From the NCBI RefSeq assembly GCF_004522215.1, contig NZ_SDLR01000006.1, positions 132,196 through 196,195 on the forward strand: a DNA stretch of 64,000 nucleotides, given 5' to 3'. The DNA comes from Ammoniphilus sp. YIM 78166. Lineage in GTDB: Bacteria; Bacillota; Bacilli; Aneurinibacillales; RAOX-1. Every line of letters begins with the position of its first letter. Within the stretch, counting starts at the first letter, position 1. The position numbers and the translations under genes were made by a program. Positions 16,695 through 23,485 of this stretch are shown piece after piece. Under the pieces are notes generated by a model. It was not told the DNA's origin and did not search any database. It worked only from the letters and a program-made list of their open reading frames with translations.

Positions 16695-17298
16695 CTAAAA
16701 GCATGAAATTCTAGGGGATATTCTATAAAAGTAATTCATTCCACTTAATATAGATGCCAGATCCCCTTTTAATTTCCTTATTAATTCCTTAACTCCAATA
16801 ATTTTTATTAATCTTTTTATATTGTAGGCAAGACAAATAAAGCTTACCTCAGTGCTTACTGATTCAAGCCCTCTAGTTAACAAATATGTATAACCAAAGT
16901 GTCGTTTAATGGTGCCGAAAGGGTGCTCTACAATGGATCCCCTTTTTAGGTAAATATCGTTTTTCTTCAGGGTGTTTGCCGTTATGATTTCAATAACTTC
17001 TTCTTCCTTAAGCCTTGTAACAGATCTCCCACCTTTAGAGGAGGTGCAAGAATCTTTTTTCCCACAATTCATGTAATCTTCACACGTATAACGTTGGTGG
17101 TCTTTATCGTTCTGCTTTCCATTCCATTTAAACTTCAAGGTATAACCCATCGGGCATGTATATACGTCATTACATTTGTCATACTGGAAGTTTGTTTTAT
17201 CAAAACCATTTTGTACTTTTTCTTGCTTTCCTTTTTGGGCTTTTATCAAGAGTTCTGTTTGTTCATCTACTACATCAAGAATTTCAGAGGCATTTTAC
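16695..17298 (-). pseudogene. IS1182-type transposase, C-terminal fragment
   Basis: The frame runs into the junction at about 17298 without a start. It encodes roughly 200 residues with a cysteine-containing block (YTCPMGYTLKF, RYTCEDYMNCGKKDSC) and the family ending IVEHPFGTIKRHFGYTYLL, then SFICLAYNIKRLI. This is the C-terminal part of the DDE transposase. The N-terminal catalytic half is missing, and the sequence switches abruptly to the 84-bp repeat at 17309. Confidence 0.75.
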
Positions 17299-17308
17299 GT
17301 GGTCGGTC

Positions 17309-17392
17309 ATGTATTCTATGATGAAACCTACTGATCAAGTTATATATGCAATTCAAAAGGGTAAAGGAGCTCGTTTAGTTATTAGATATAAC
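17309..17392 (+). repeat. 84-bp direct repeat, copy 2
   Basis: Same strand and sequence as 1756-1839. The next codons are GTC TAA, which may be the original end of the 130-aa gene. Confidence 0.9.
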
Positions 17393-17483
17393 GTCTAATT
17401 TACTTGCTAAAATGCTGTACCATAAGAAATCTACTCCTTCCCTATGTTTAGTGACAACAATAAATTATGGGGAGGTGTGGCAT

Positions 17484-17510
17484 ATGAGTGCGAGCTATAT
17501 TTTGATTTAA
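17484..17510 (+). pseudogene. Gene start truncated by the tandem array
   Basis: GGGGAGGTGTGGCAT precedes ATG AGT GCG AGC, but the frame stops after 8 codons where the first 79-bp repeat unit begins (17501). It looks like a gene start cut off by the array. Confidence 0.35.
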
Positions 17511-18651
17511 CAAGCGGTTCTATCTCAGTACCACTAACTTTCACCCTGTACCGGTCCCCTATCAGAACCGCTATTTCTTTTTGATTTAACAAGCGGTTCT
17601 ATCTCAGTACCACTAACTTTCACCCTGTACCGGTCCCCTATCAGAACCGCTATTTCTTTTTGATTTAACAAGCGATTCTATCTCAATACCGCTAACCTTG
17701 ACCCTGTACCGGTTCCCTATCAGAACCAATGCTATTCCTTATGATTACAAGCCGTTCTAATTCAATATCGCTAACTTTCACCCTGTACCGGTTCCCTATC
17801 AGAACCGCTATTTCTTTTTGATTTAACAAGCGATTCTATCTCAATACCGCTAACCTTGACCCTGTACCGGTTCCCTATCAGAACCAATGCTATTCCTTAT
17901 GATTACAAGCCGTTCTAATTCAATATCGCTAACTTTCACCCTGTACCGGTTCCCTATCAGAACCGCTATTTCTTTTTGATTTAACAAGCGGTTCTATCTC
18001 AGTACCACTAACTTTCACCCTGTACCGGTCCCCTATCAGAACCGCTATTTCTTTTTGATTTAACAAGCGGTTCTATCTCAGTACCGCTACCTTTCACCCT
18101 ACACCCGGTTCCCTATCAGAACCAGTGCTAATTCTTATGGATTGACAAGCCGTTCTATCTCAGTACCATTAACTTTCACCCTGCACCGGTTCCCTGTAGA
18201 ACCAGTGCTATTTCTTGTGAGTTACAAATAGTTCTATCTTAGTACCGATAACTTTGATTCTGACCGGTTTTCTATCAGAACCAGTTCTACTTCTTGAGGA
18301 TTTACAAGCCGTTCTATCCCAGTACCGATAACTTTGATTCTGACCGGTTTTCTATCAGAACCAGTTCTACTTCTTGAGGATTTACAAGCCGTTCTATCCC
18401 AGTACCGATAACTTTGATTCTGACCGGTTTTCTATCAGAACCAGTTCTACTTCTTGAGGATTTACAAGCGGTTCTATCCTAGTACCGATAACTTTGATCC
18501 TGACCAGTTTCCGATCAGAACCAGTTCTATCTTGTGATTCACAAGCGGTTCTATCCAATACCGCTATGCTTGGTCCGTCCCCCACCTTCTGCCGCCCCAG
18601 CTTTAAACCAGTCACCCAACAGAACCAGTTTCCAATCAGAACCAGTCTCAA
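17501..18651. repeat. Tandem array of 14 units of about 79 bp
   Basis: The anchor CAAGC or equivalent recurs at 17511, 17590, 17669, 17748, 17827, 17906, 17985, 18064, 18146, 18225, 18305, 18385, 18465 and 18542. The first eight steps are exactly 79 bp and later ones 77-82. Units share GTTCTATCTCAGTACC, ACCCTGTACCGGT and CTATCAGAACC. Most carry inverted arms AGCGGTTCT / AGAACCGCT around about 46 bp, followed by a T-rich stretch. A two-unit block (17659-17816) is repeated immediately. The later units are more diverged. Period and stops argue against coding. Function unknown. Confidence 0.93.
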
Positions 18652-18729
18652 TTAATCATTAAAGATCTTTATTTATTATTGATAATTAATAAATAAGATA
18701 GATAGATATCATCTTCCTCTTTCACCACT

Positions 18730-18760
18730 CGACAAATTTCGGGTGGTGACAGGCACTCTC
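18730..18760 (-). repeat. Dispersed repeat GTGACAGGCACTC, copy 1
   Basis: CGACAAATTTCGGGTGGTGACAGGCACTC type element. It is one of seven copies in the window, and here no gene stop precedes it. Confidence 0.8.
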
Positions 18761-18765
18761 CAAAA

Positions 18766-18793
18766 ATGTGCATTTTGGTAATGTAATGCACAT
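18766..18793. promoter_or_regulatory. Inverted repeat upstream of the XRE gene
   Basis: ATGTGCATT / AATGCACAT, perfect 9-bp arms around 10 bp, about 67 bp before the XRE start. It is a candidate operator for that repressor. Confidence 0.4.
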
Positions 18794-18860
18794 GTTCGTG
18801 TATGGATTGAGTCGGGCTTCTCACGTATCTTAGGGTTATCGGAAGGCGGGTGACGAAGGT

Positions 18861-19196
18861 ATGGACACGGTCGGGCAAAGGATTCGCAAACGGAGAGAAG
18901 AGTTTGGATGGAATCAGGAGAATTTGGCAGAAGAGGCCGGGATTCATCGGAACACGATTGCCAAATATGAAAACGATTCAAACGTTCCGACAGATATTTT
19001 CATTTTATGCCAATTGACGATAGCTCTTCGAGTTCCCCTTGAATACCTCCTTACCGAGGAATGTTTGGACATTCTGTCAAAGAACCCCGCTCACCTTGCA
19101 TCCAGAAGGTTTGCAGAGCAGCTTAACACGGCCGAGAAGATTGCTGCTGTCGAGCAGATCATACAAGCCACTACCGCGTTTCATCCCCCGAAATAA
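18861..19196 (+). CDS. XRE family helix-turn-helix regulator, 111 aa
   Basis: Residues 1-60 form a Cro/cI-type HTH (IRKRREEFGWNQENLAEEAG, IHRNTIAKYENDSNVPTD). The remainder is a short helical tail. It probably represses or times the downstream replication/lysis-like genes, as in prophages and plasmids. GAAGG lies just before the ATG. It is the first gene of the plus-strand module 18861-22266. Confidence 0.85.
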   Translation: MDTVGQRIRKRREEFGWNQENLAEEAGIHRNTIAKYENDSNVPTDIFILCQLTIALRVPLEYLLTEECLDILSKNPAHLASRRFAEQLNTAEKIAAVEQIIQATTAFHPPK

Positions 19197-19225
19197 CATC
19201 CTATCAAACCATTGGAGGCCTCATT

Positions 19226-20128
19226 ATGCTAACATCCCCCGTAATCCCCCAAATCCACTCGATTATGGTGAGTGATTGGCTCCCTAAGCTGGGTGAAAAA
19301 GCCTTTCTCACCTGGCTTCGCTTACACAGCTGGAAAAAGGAGACAAGCTCCCCTGACACCCCTTTCTCCCTTTCCCTTTCTCTCAACAAGATTATTAAGC
19401 AACTGAAAATGGGAAAAAACACCTTCTATGAAAAAGTACTTCGCCCTTTGCTCCATTTTGGCCTGATTGAACTCAAACCCAAAAATGAAGCTCAAAAAGA
19501 AACTCATCTCATTATCTATTCCTACCCAGAAAACAATCCAGAAAATGCGCATTCGGTTTTACAGGCATCCCATAACCTTGAACCCGAAGCTCCACAAGCG
19601 GTTCCCTCCGATTACACCTCTGACCATGATCATCAGCCATATCCTCCTGAAGATCAGGAGGACCCTCAGGAAAACAATGAAACCACACCTGTTCTACCAC
19701 CCGAAGAATTCCCATCTGAAGAACTTCCACTATGTATCGAAGAAGCCATGAATCAGGACCACCGACTTCGAGAAAGGTCAAACGATATCATCCAGGTCTA
19801 CCACCAATGTCGAGCAGATCCCCGATTTGACCTTCAGCTCTTCCACAAGAAATTGATCACCTGCATTAATTACTCCCATGACCCTAAACGATTTGGCGCC
19901 TATCTGTTAAAAGCCATTCATAACGAATGGAAACTCCCACAGCATTCTATATCTCATCCCATCGTTCCTTTTTCCCCATCCCCCTCCACCCAACAACGCC
20001 CCCGTGATGTTCCGGAATGGGTTTGGAAACAGCAGCAGGGTCTAACCCCGCCGAATACGGATAAGCTCAGTCCCGAACAACAGGCTATTGCAGACCGGCT
20101 TCTCCGCGAGTTGGGGGAGTTGGGTTGA
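19226..20128 (+). CDS. Replication initiator-like protein (winged-helix N-terminus), 300 aa
   Basis: The N-terminus resembles RepA/DnaD-type winged helices of Firmicute plasmids and phages (SDWLPKLGEKAFLTWLRLHS, LSLNKIIKQLKMGKNTFYEK, LRPLLHFGLIELKP). An acidic, Pro-rich linker (about 120-170) precedes a helical region (about 175-240). The C-terminal tail has PEWVWKQQQGLTPP and LSPEQQAIADRLLREL. GGAGG lies 7 bp before the ATG. The role is inferred from fold-like features and from its XRE neighbour. No origin is proven, though two repeat arrays lie close by. The C-terminal tail is echoed by the next small gene. Confidence 0.65.
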   Translation: MLTSPVIPQIHSIMVSDWLPKLGEKAFLTWLRLHSWKKETSSPDTPFSLSLSLNKIIKQLKMGKNTFYEKVLRPLLHFGLIELKPKNEAQKETHLIIYSYPENNPENAHSVLQASHNLEPEAPQAVPSDYTSDHDHQPYPPEDQEDPQENNETTPVLPPEEFPSEELPLCIEEAMNQDHRLRERSNDIIQVYHQCRADPRFDLQLFHKKLITCINYSHDPKRFGAYLLKAIHNEWKLPQHSISHPIVPFSPSPSTQQRPRDVPEWVWKQQQGLTPPNTDKLSPEQQAIADRLLRELGELG

Positions 20129-20203
20129 GACCGTATCATTCTCATTTTTTATATAACGGTAACTATCCATTCAAATTTTTACACACAAAAAGGAGGAGCT
20201 TTC

Positions 20204-20371
20204 ATGTTTAACTCATTGAAAACCATTAAACCAGCCATTACCACTATTCTGATCCCAGACTGGGTTTGGAACCATCAAGAAGGGAACACTTTGCCCAGCC
20301 TCGAACCACTAAGCCCAGATCAACAAGCTATCCTTAATCAGCTTCTTCTTGCATTGGAGGAAATCAAATGA
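20204..20371 (+). CDS. 55-aa microprotein resembling the initiator-like protein's C-terminal tail
   Basis: AGGAGGAGCTTTC precedes the ATG. Residues 19-55 (DWVWNHQEGNTLPSLEPLSP, DQQAILNQLLLALEE) align with the last 37 residues of the protein at 19226-20128. Shared positions include WVW, Q, G, LSP, QQAI and the LL spacing. It ends in ATGA, overlapping the start of the next gene. Carrying only the tail of its neighbour, it may compete for the same partner or form mixed complexes. That is inference. Confidence 0.65.
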   Translation: MFNSLKTIKPAITTILIPDWVWNHQEGNTLPSLEPLSPDQQAILNQLLLALEEIK

Positions 20372-20559
20372 ACACACCCCTAACATACGGCATTCAATGT
20401 TGTCCGTACTGCTTCTTAACGGTTGCTGAATTCCTAAATGGAAGACAATATGTCCTATCGCCCGATCACATGGATTTTGTCCATGATTATTGCTTGGCGC
20501 CTTTATTACAAACGGAATGGAAGGTTATCTGCATAGGAAAGGATGATGCTGCATGCTAA
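20368..20559 (+). CDS. Cys-rich microprotein, 63 aa
   Basis: ATGA overlap with the upstream gene, and a GGAGG site inside that gene's end. The sequence has YGIQCCPYCFLTVAEFL (CxxC knuckle), then HMDFVHDYC and a terminal Cys, so a small metal site is possible. It overlaps the amidase start by 7 bp. The family is not recognised. Confidence 0.6.
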   Translation: MNTPLTYGIQCCPYCFLTVAEFLNGRQYVLSPDHMDFVHDYCLAPLLQTEWKVICIGKDDAAC

Positions 20560-21218
20560 TCGAATGGAAAGGAAGCCCTCACTTTACCCCTCTAGTTCGT
20601 CCCCACCGTAATTTACCCGAACCTCCTCTAATCGTCCTTCACACAATGGCTGGCTCATTAGCTGGAACACTCGCCCATTTCCAAAGTCCTCATTCTCTCG
20701 TCAGTAGCCACTATGGAGTCGGCCGGAAAGGGGAAATTCATCAGTATGTGGATGAAAAGGATGGCGCCTGGACGAATGGAAGAGTGAACAAGCCATCCGC
20801 AGACCAGATTATCCAAAGAGGCGGCAACCCTAATCGATATACAATCACGATTGAATTCGAGGGAAAAGACCGAGGCGGTGCCATTGATGAACCCCAGTAC
20901 CAGGCAGGACTGTGGTTGATCAAACAGATCGCAGCTCGGTGGAAGATCCCTTTAACCCGAGATTACATTATCGGTCACTACGAAATTGATTCGGTGAACA
21001 AGCCGAGCTGCCCCGGTCCCTTTTTTCCATGGAGCCGTCTTATGAAAGATTTGGAGAGTACACTACCAATGGTGAGCATCTGTCACCAAGGGACGCCCAT
21101 TGCCATGGGATACTTAGACAGCGGAACCACCTATGGTCCCATCCGGAAAATTGCTGAAGCCCTGGGGTATACGGTGAAGTGGGATGAGCTTAGTAAGAAG
21201 GTGGATTTGAGTAAGTGA
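20553..21218 (+). CDS. N-acetylmuramoyl-L-alanine amidase (Amidase_2) with copper-amine-oxidase-N-like tail
   Basis: 221 residues. Zinc ligands of the Amidase_2/PGRP fold are visible as His in IVLHTMAGSLAG (about 30) and His and Cys in IIGHYEIDSVNKPSCPG (about 135-151). The last 50 residues (IAMGYLDSGTTYGPIRKIAE, LGYTVKWDE) match the short repeat domain of Cu-amine-oxidase N-termini that is common in Bacillales wall proteins. There is no signal peptide, so export would need a holin or lysis, as for phage endolysins. It is translationally coupled to the preceding microproteins. Family knowledge: cleaves the amide between MurNAc and the stem peptide. Confidence 0.88.
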   Translation: MLIEWKGSPHFTPLVRPHRNLPEPPLIVLHTMAGSLAGTLAHFQSPHSLVSSHYGVGRKGEIHQYVDEKDGAWTNGRVNKPSADQIIQRGGNPNRYTITIEFEGKDRGGAIDEPQYQAGLWLIKQIAARWKIPLTRDYIIGHYEIDSVNKPSCPGPFFPWSRLMKDLESTLPMVSICHQGTPIAMGYLDSGTTYGPIRKIAEALGYTVKWDELSKKVDLSK

Positions 21219-21257
21219 CTTCTGAACTTGTAAACTGATCATCTGGATAGTTATTGT

Positions 21258-21362
21258 TGTATTCACGACTGGTGTATTCACGACTGTTGCATTCATGATG
21301 GTTGTATTCACGACTGTTGCATTCATGATGGTTGTATTCATTAACATTGTATTCATGAAATT
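21258..21362. repeat. Seven 15-bp direct repeats (iteron-like)
   Basis: Units starting at 21258, 21273, 21288, 21303, 21318, 21333 and 21348 are variants of TGTATTCACGACTGT and TGCATTCATGATGGT, with a partial eighth. They end 35 bp before a strong promoter. The minus strand is open here and would encode Met-Asn-Thr-rich pentapeptides, but it has no ribosome site. Confidence 0.88.
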
Positions 21363-21397
21363 TGTACTCAAAAACAATAAAATTTATAAATTTATTG

Positions 21398-21426
21398 TTT
21401 ACAAAAAGCGTTGAACATGCTATTAT
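21398..21426 (+). promoter_or_regulatory. SigA-type promoter of the DUF1659-DUF2922-YvrJ cassette
   Basis: TTTACA (21398-21403), exactly 17 bp, TATTAT (21421-21426), 30 bp before the ATG of the DUF1659 gene. The iteron-like repeats lie just upstream. Confidence 0.75.
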
Positions 21427-21455
21427 AGAATTATCAAAGAAAGGAGGTGAAACAA

Positions 21456-21680
21456 ATGCTGATAACCAAAGACGTTAAGGAAATCAAGTTGATCTTCATC
21501 AGCGGAATGGATGAAGATGGTAAAGCCATCCGCAAGTCCCGCACTTACAGAAACGTCAACCCCGCTAACGCCACGCTTGAAAATGTCCACCTGTTCGGAC
21601 AAGCCATGGCTGCTCTTTCCGAATGGCCACTCGACCAAGTTATCCTGACCAACTCCCAAGAGATCATCGAAATCATGTAG
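21456..21680 (+). CDS. DUF1659 domain protein, 74 aa
   Basis: AAAGGAGGTGAAACAA precedes ATG 21456. An in-frame GTG at 21447 sits inside the ribosome site. The protein (KEIKLIFISGMDEDGKAIRK, RTYRNVNPANA, then LFGQAMAALSEWPL) matches the small DUF1659 family. In Bacillales this family is nearly always encoded next to DUF2922 and YvrJ genes. Function unknown. The dispersed GTGCCTGTCAC repeat begins at its stop codon. Confidence 0.85.
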   Translation: MLITKDVKEIKLIFISGMDEDGKAIRKSRTYRNVNPANATLENVHLFGQAMAALSEWPLDQVILTNSQEIIEIM

Positions 21681-21703
21681 AGTGCCTGTCACTCCCCGAA
21701 TTT
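21678..21703 (+). repeat. Dispersed repeat, copy 2
   Basis: TAGAGTGCCTGTCACTCCCC overlapping the stop codon of the DUF1659 gene. Confidence 0.85.
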
Positions 21704-21773
21704 CCCCGGAAATTGTCGATGACTCCCCAGACAGTGCCCCGCTTTGATCCCCCCATGAAAGGAGGTGTACATA

Positions 21774-21998
21774 ATGCCTCGTGAACTCAATGAATCTCTC
21801 ATCTCCCTGTACTTCAACAAGACAGATGGCAAGACCTTGAAGCTCGATGTTCCAGCTCCAAAAGCTGACTTAACATCCGCTTCTGTCAAAACTCAAATGG
21901 AAGCCGTCGTAGCCATCGGTGGATTGTTCGATATCACATCCATTAAGGATGCCGGAATCACTCAACGATCAGTCACAGACTTCGCCGTAGAAGAATAA
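21774..21998 (+). CDS. DUF2922 domain protein, 74 aa
   Basis: GGAGGTGTACATA precedes ATG 21774. The sequence ESLISLYFNKTDGKTLKLDV, PAPKADLTSA and VKTQMEAVVAIGGLF is typical of DUF2922. It is the second gene of the DUF1659-DUF2922-YvrJ cassette, strongly translated to judge by its ribosome site. The molecular role is unknown. Confidence 0.85.
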   Translation: MPRELNESLISLYFNKTDGKTLKLDVPAPKADLTSASVKTQMEAVVAIGGLFDITSIKDAGITQRSVTDFAVEE

Positions 21999-21999
21999 T

Positions 22000-22030
22000 A
22001 GAGTGCCTGTCACTCCCCGAAATTTGTCAA
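22000..22030 (+). repeat. Dispersed repeat, copy 3
   Basis: GAGTGCCTGTCACTCCCCG, then AAATTTGTC, one base after the DUF2922 stop. Confidence 0.85.
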
Positions 22031-22051
22031 AAGCCCCTAAAGGGACTACAA

Positions 22052-22090
22052 TTGCTTCTGAGCACGAGTAACTCGACAGTTCAGAAGCAA
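22052..22090 (+). promoter_or_regulatory. Nested hairpin in the 5' leader of the YvrJ gene
   Basis: Outer arms TTGCTTCTGA / TCAGAAGCAA (10 bp, perfect) enclose inner arms CGAGT / ACTCG. It lies 20 bp before the ATG. No T-run follows, so it is more likely a leader structure or processing site than a terminator. Confidence 0.5.
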
Positions 22091-22110
22091 CAGAAGAAGG
22101 AGGGAAACCC

Positions 22111-22266
22111 ATGGAACAGTTGGACATCATCCCACTGATCGGTAATCTGGGTTTCCCCATTTTTGTTTCCTGGTACTTACTCACAAGGGTCGAGAACAAG
22201 ATGGATAACTTAACCGCCTCTATCGCCGAGATGACCAAGGCGATTCATAGGTGGAAGGAAACATAG
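22111..22266 (+). CDS. YvrJ family protein, 51 aa
   Basis: AAGGAGGGAAACCC precedes the ATG. The protein MEQLDIIPLIGNLGFPIFVS, then WYLLTRVENKMDNL, has one N-terminal membrane segment and a short amphipathic helix, as in YvrJ proteins and some phage holin-like peptides. It closes the DUF1659-DUF2922 cassette. With an amidase upstream it could provide membrane passage, but this is only inference. Confidence 0.85.
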   Translation: MEQLDIIPLIGNLGFPIFVSWYLLTRVENKMDNLTASIAEMTKAIHRWKET

Positions 22267-22290
22267 AGTGGTGGAAACCCTAAACACGAA

Positions 22291-22333
22291 AAAGGCCTGA
22301 TCTACATCACAAGAGGATGTGAATCAGGCCTTT
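22291..22333 (+). terminator. Terminator of the phage-like module
   Basis: Perfect 11-bp arms AAAGGCCTGAT / ATCAGGCCTTT after the YvrJ gene. Confidence 0.8.
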
Positions 22334-22512
22334 ATAGCATACATACGTTTATCGACTAGCTTTGTTTTCTTAAGGCAGTAATTTAATTGAAAAACACAGC
22401 TCTAAGTAAGGCCATTTCGGATTAATATGAACAGGACTTCTGGGAGCTACCCTTTTGCAAGGTGAAGCGTTAGATTCGCTGTCGACGGGCGATTACATAT
22501 TTCAACCGTAAT

Positions 22513-22541
22513 TTGAACTGAATTAAGTTTCCATGAATAAT
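22513..22541 (+). promoter_or_regulatory. Promoter of type I antitoxin RNA, locus 1
   Basis: TTGAAC, 17 bp, AATAAT. It is homologous to the stronger promoter at 33594-33622. Confidence 0.65.
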
Positions 22542-22548
22542 ATAAGTA

Positions 22549-22708
22549 GATAAAGTATAAAAATAAGAAAGTCAGGTGCTCGCTACACCTGACTGTGCAA
22601 TTACAGGCCGCATGAAGAGCGGCTGAGCTAAGTTAAGTAGTATTTTAAAAGAAGTAACTACCCCATTATCCTTTGGTCGAGGTCAGGGCGGTTACTTATT
22701 CTTTTTAC
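22549..22708 (+). ncRNA. Putative antisense antitoxin RNA (RatA-like), locus 1
   Basis: Begins about 8 bp after the promoter. It holds the hairpins AGTCAGGTG / CACCTGACT and GCCGC / GCGGC, and ends at AAGTAAC (22652) / GTTACTT (22691) followed by ATTCTTTTT. Its 3' half is complementary to the end of the toxin gene at 22658-22792. The layout follows TxpA/RatA type I systems. Boundaries are estimates. Confidence 0.6.
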
Positions 22709-22792
22709 GACGATCATTACAACAATTGTTAAAACTCCTATCAAAACTAAATTTGATGTGAGTGCTATCATTATTGCTTCATACGCCGTCAT
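22658..22792 (-). CDS. TxpA-like type I toxin (holin-like small membrane peptide), 44 aa
   Basis: Starts MTAYEAIMIALTSNLVLIGV and continues with a hydrophobic helix (LTIVVMIVV) and a charged tail. This is the pattern of the Hol_Tox/TxpA peptides, which damage the membrane. AAGGGAGGTGGTAAC precedes the ATG, and its GGGAGGTGG (22797-22805) can pair with CCACTTCCC (22813-22821), hiding the ribosome site as in known type I toxins. The tail is 11 residues longer than in the paralogue at 33779-33880 because the stop has moved. Confidence 0.75.
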   Translation of the reverse strand: MTAYEAIMIALTSNLVLIGVLTIVVMIVVKRISNRPDLDQRIMG

Positions 22793-22961
22793 GTTACCAC
22801 CTCCCTTCTATAGGGAAGTGGCCAACCGCCCACCCTGCATTATGTAATTGCTTCTCTTATCCTAGCAAATTTCTGCAGTCTATCTGCTCCTTAAATTAAA
22901 TAGATCGTGACATTTTTTAGAGTAACAAATATCGGTTTTGAAACGATATTAGAACGACAAT

Positions 22962-23001
22962 AACCTCCCCAATCAAGAAATTAATCTTGATTGGGGAGGT
23001 T
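22962..23001 (+). terminator. Strong hairpin, repeat-associated
   Basis: 17-bp perfect stem AACCTCCCCAATCAAGA / TCTTGATTGGGGAGGTT, followed by TACTTTC. Related hairpins lie at 33488-33528 and, degenerate, at 34083-34119. Confidence 0.65.
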
Positions 23002-23013
23002 TACTTTCATACT

Positions 23014-23092
23014 TTAGCGGAGTGAGGGACAGTCCCCTACCTGGGGGTATCACCCCCGAGCCGGACATTAAAGAACAGCAGGACTGTCCCTT
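23014..23092. repeat. Dispersed GGGACAGTCCC element, copy 1
   Basis: TTTAGCGGAGTGAGGGACAG then TCCCC, with a CTGGGGGTATCACCCCCGAG hairpin and an inverted GGACTGTCCC at 23081-23090. Related copies are at 33549-33576, 34140-34207 and 51906-51960. Confidence 0.65.
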
Positions 23093-23141
23093 TTCCAATG
23101 TGGCGTGAATTAAATTCTTATTAAAAATTACCTATCAAACT

Positions 23142-23216
23142 ATGGACACAACTTGCCAAGAAGTGGCTGATCATTTAGGATTTATCAAGGAAGAAACCCC
23201 CGGAATTAAATTTTAA
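23142..23216 (+). pseudogene. Possible 24-codon gene fragment
   Basis: A frame MDTTCQEVADHLGFIKEETP ending GIKF-stop has protein-like composition but no ribosome site. It is probably the C-terminal end of a lost gene. Confidence 0.2.
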
Positions 23217-23404
23217 ATCCTATATTAAACACAATTAACTTATAAAAGAAAAAGATTTTAGGTAACTCTTAAAGAGGTCTCCTAAAGTCTTTTCTTGTAA
23301 AGCCTTTGCTTGTTGAGCATAGCCCCCTGCTCTTTTACAGCCGTAATTGAGCGTTATCAACAGATATAGGAGGAGACTCCGTACCCTAAACTTCCCTTCA
23401 CGAT

Positions 23405-23441
23405 AAAAAAGGCAACCCTTCTGATGGCCAGAAGGATTGCC
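23405..23441 (-). terminator. Terminator of the pcp operon
   Basis: 13-bp stem with one mismatch (GGCAACCCTTCTG / CAGAAGGATTGCC), followed on the minus strand by TTTTTTATCG. Confidence 0.75.
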
Positions 23442-23485
23442 CTTTTATACGTGATTTCTGTTTTGCAACCTCAATCGCAAACACG

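Noticed and set aside
17156..17398. 80-residue plus-strand frame joining antisense transposase sequence to the 84-bp repeat
   Set aside because: The first two thirds are antisense to the IS1182 fragment. It is a junction artefact, not a gene.
17501..18651. CRISPR array
   Set aside because: The whole 79-bp unit is conserved, there are no unique spacers of constant length, and no cas genes are nearby.
18394..18651. 85-residue minus-strand frame across the last repeat units
   Set aside because: It exists only because stops are spaced out in diverged units. The unit length is not a multiple of three and no ribosome site precedes it.
21114..21377. Met-Asn-Thr-rich minus-strand frame over the 15-bp iterons
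   Set aside because: Low-complexity by-product of 15-bp repeats, overlaps the amidase gene, and lacks a ribosome binding site.
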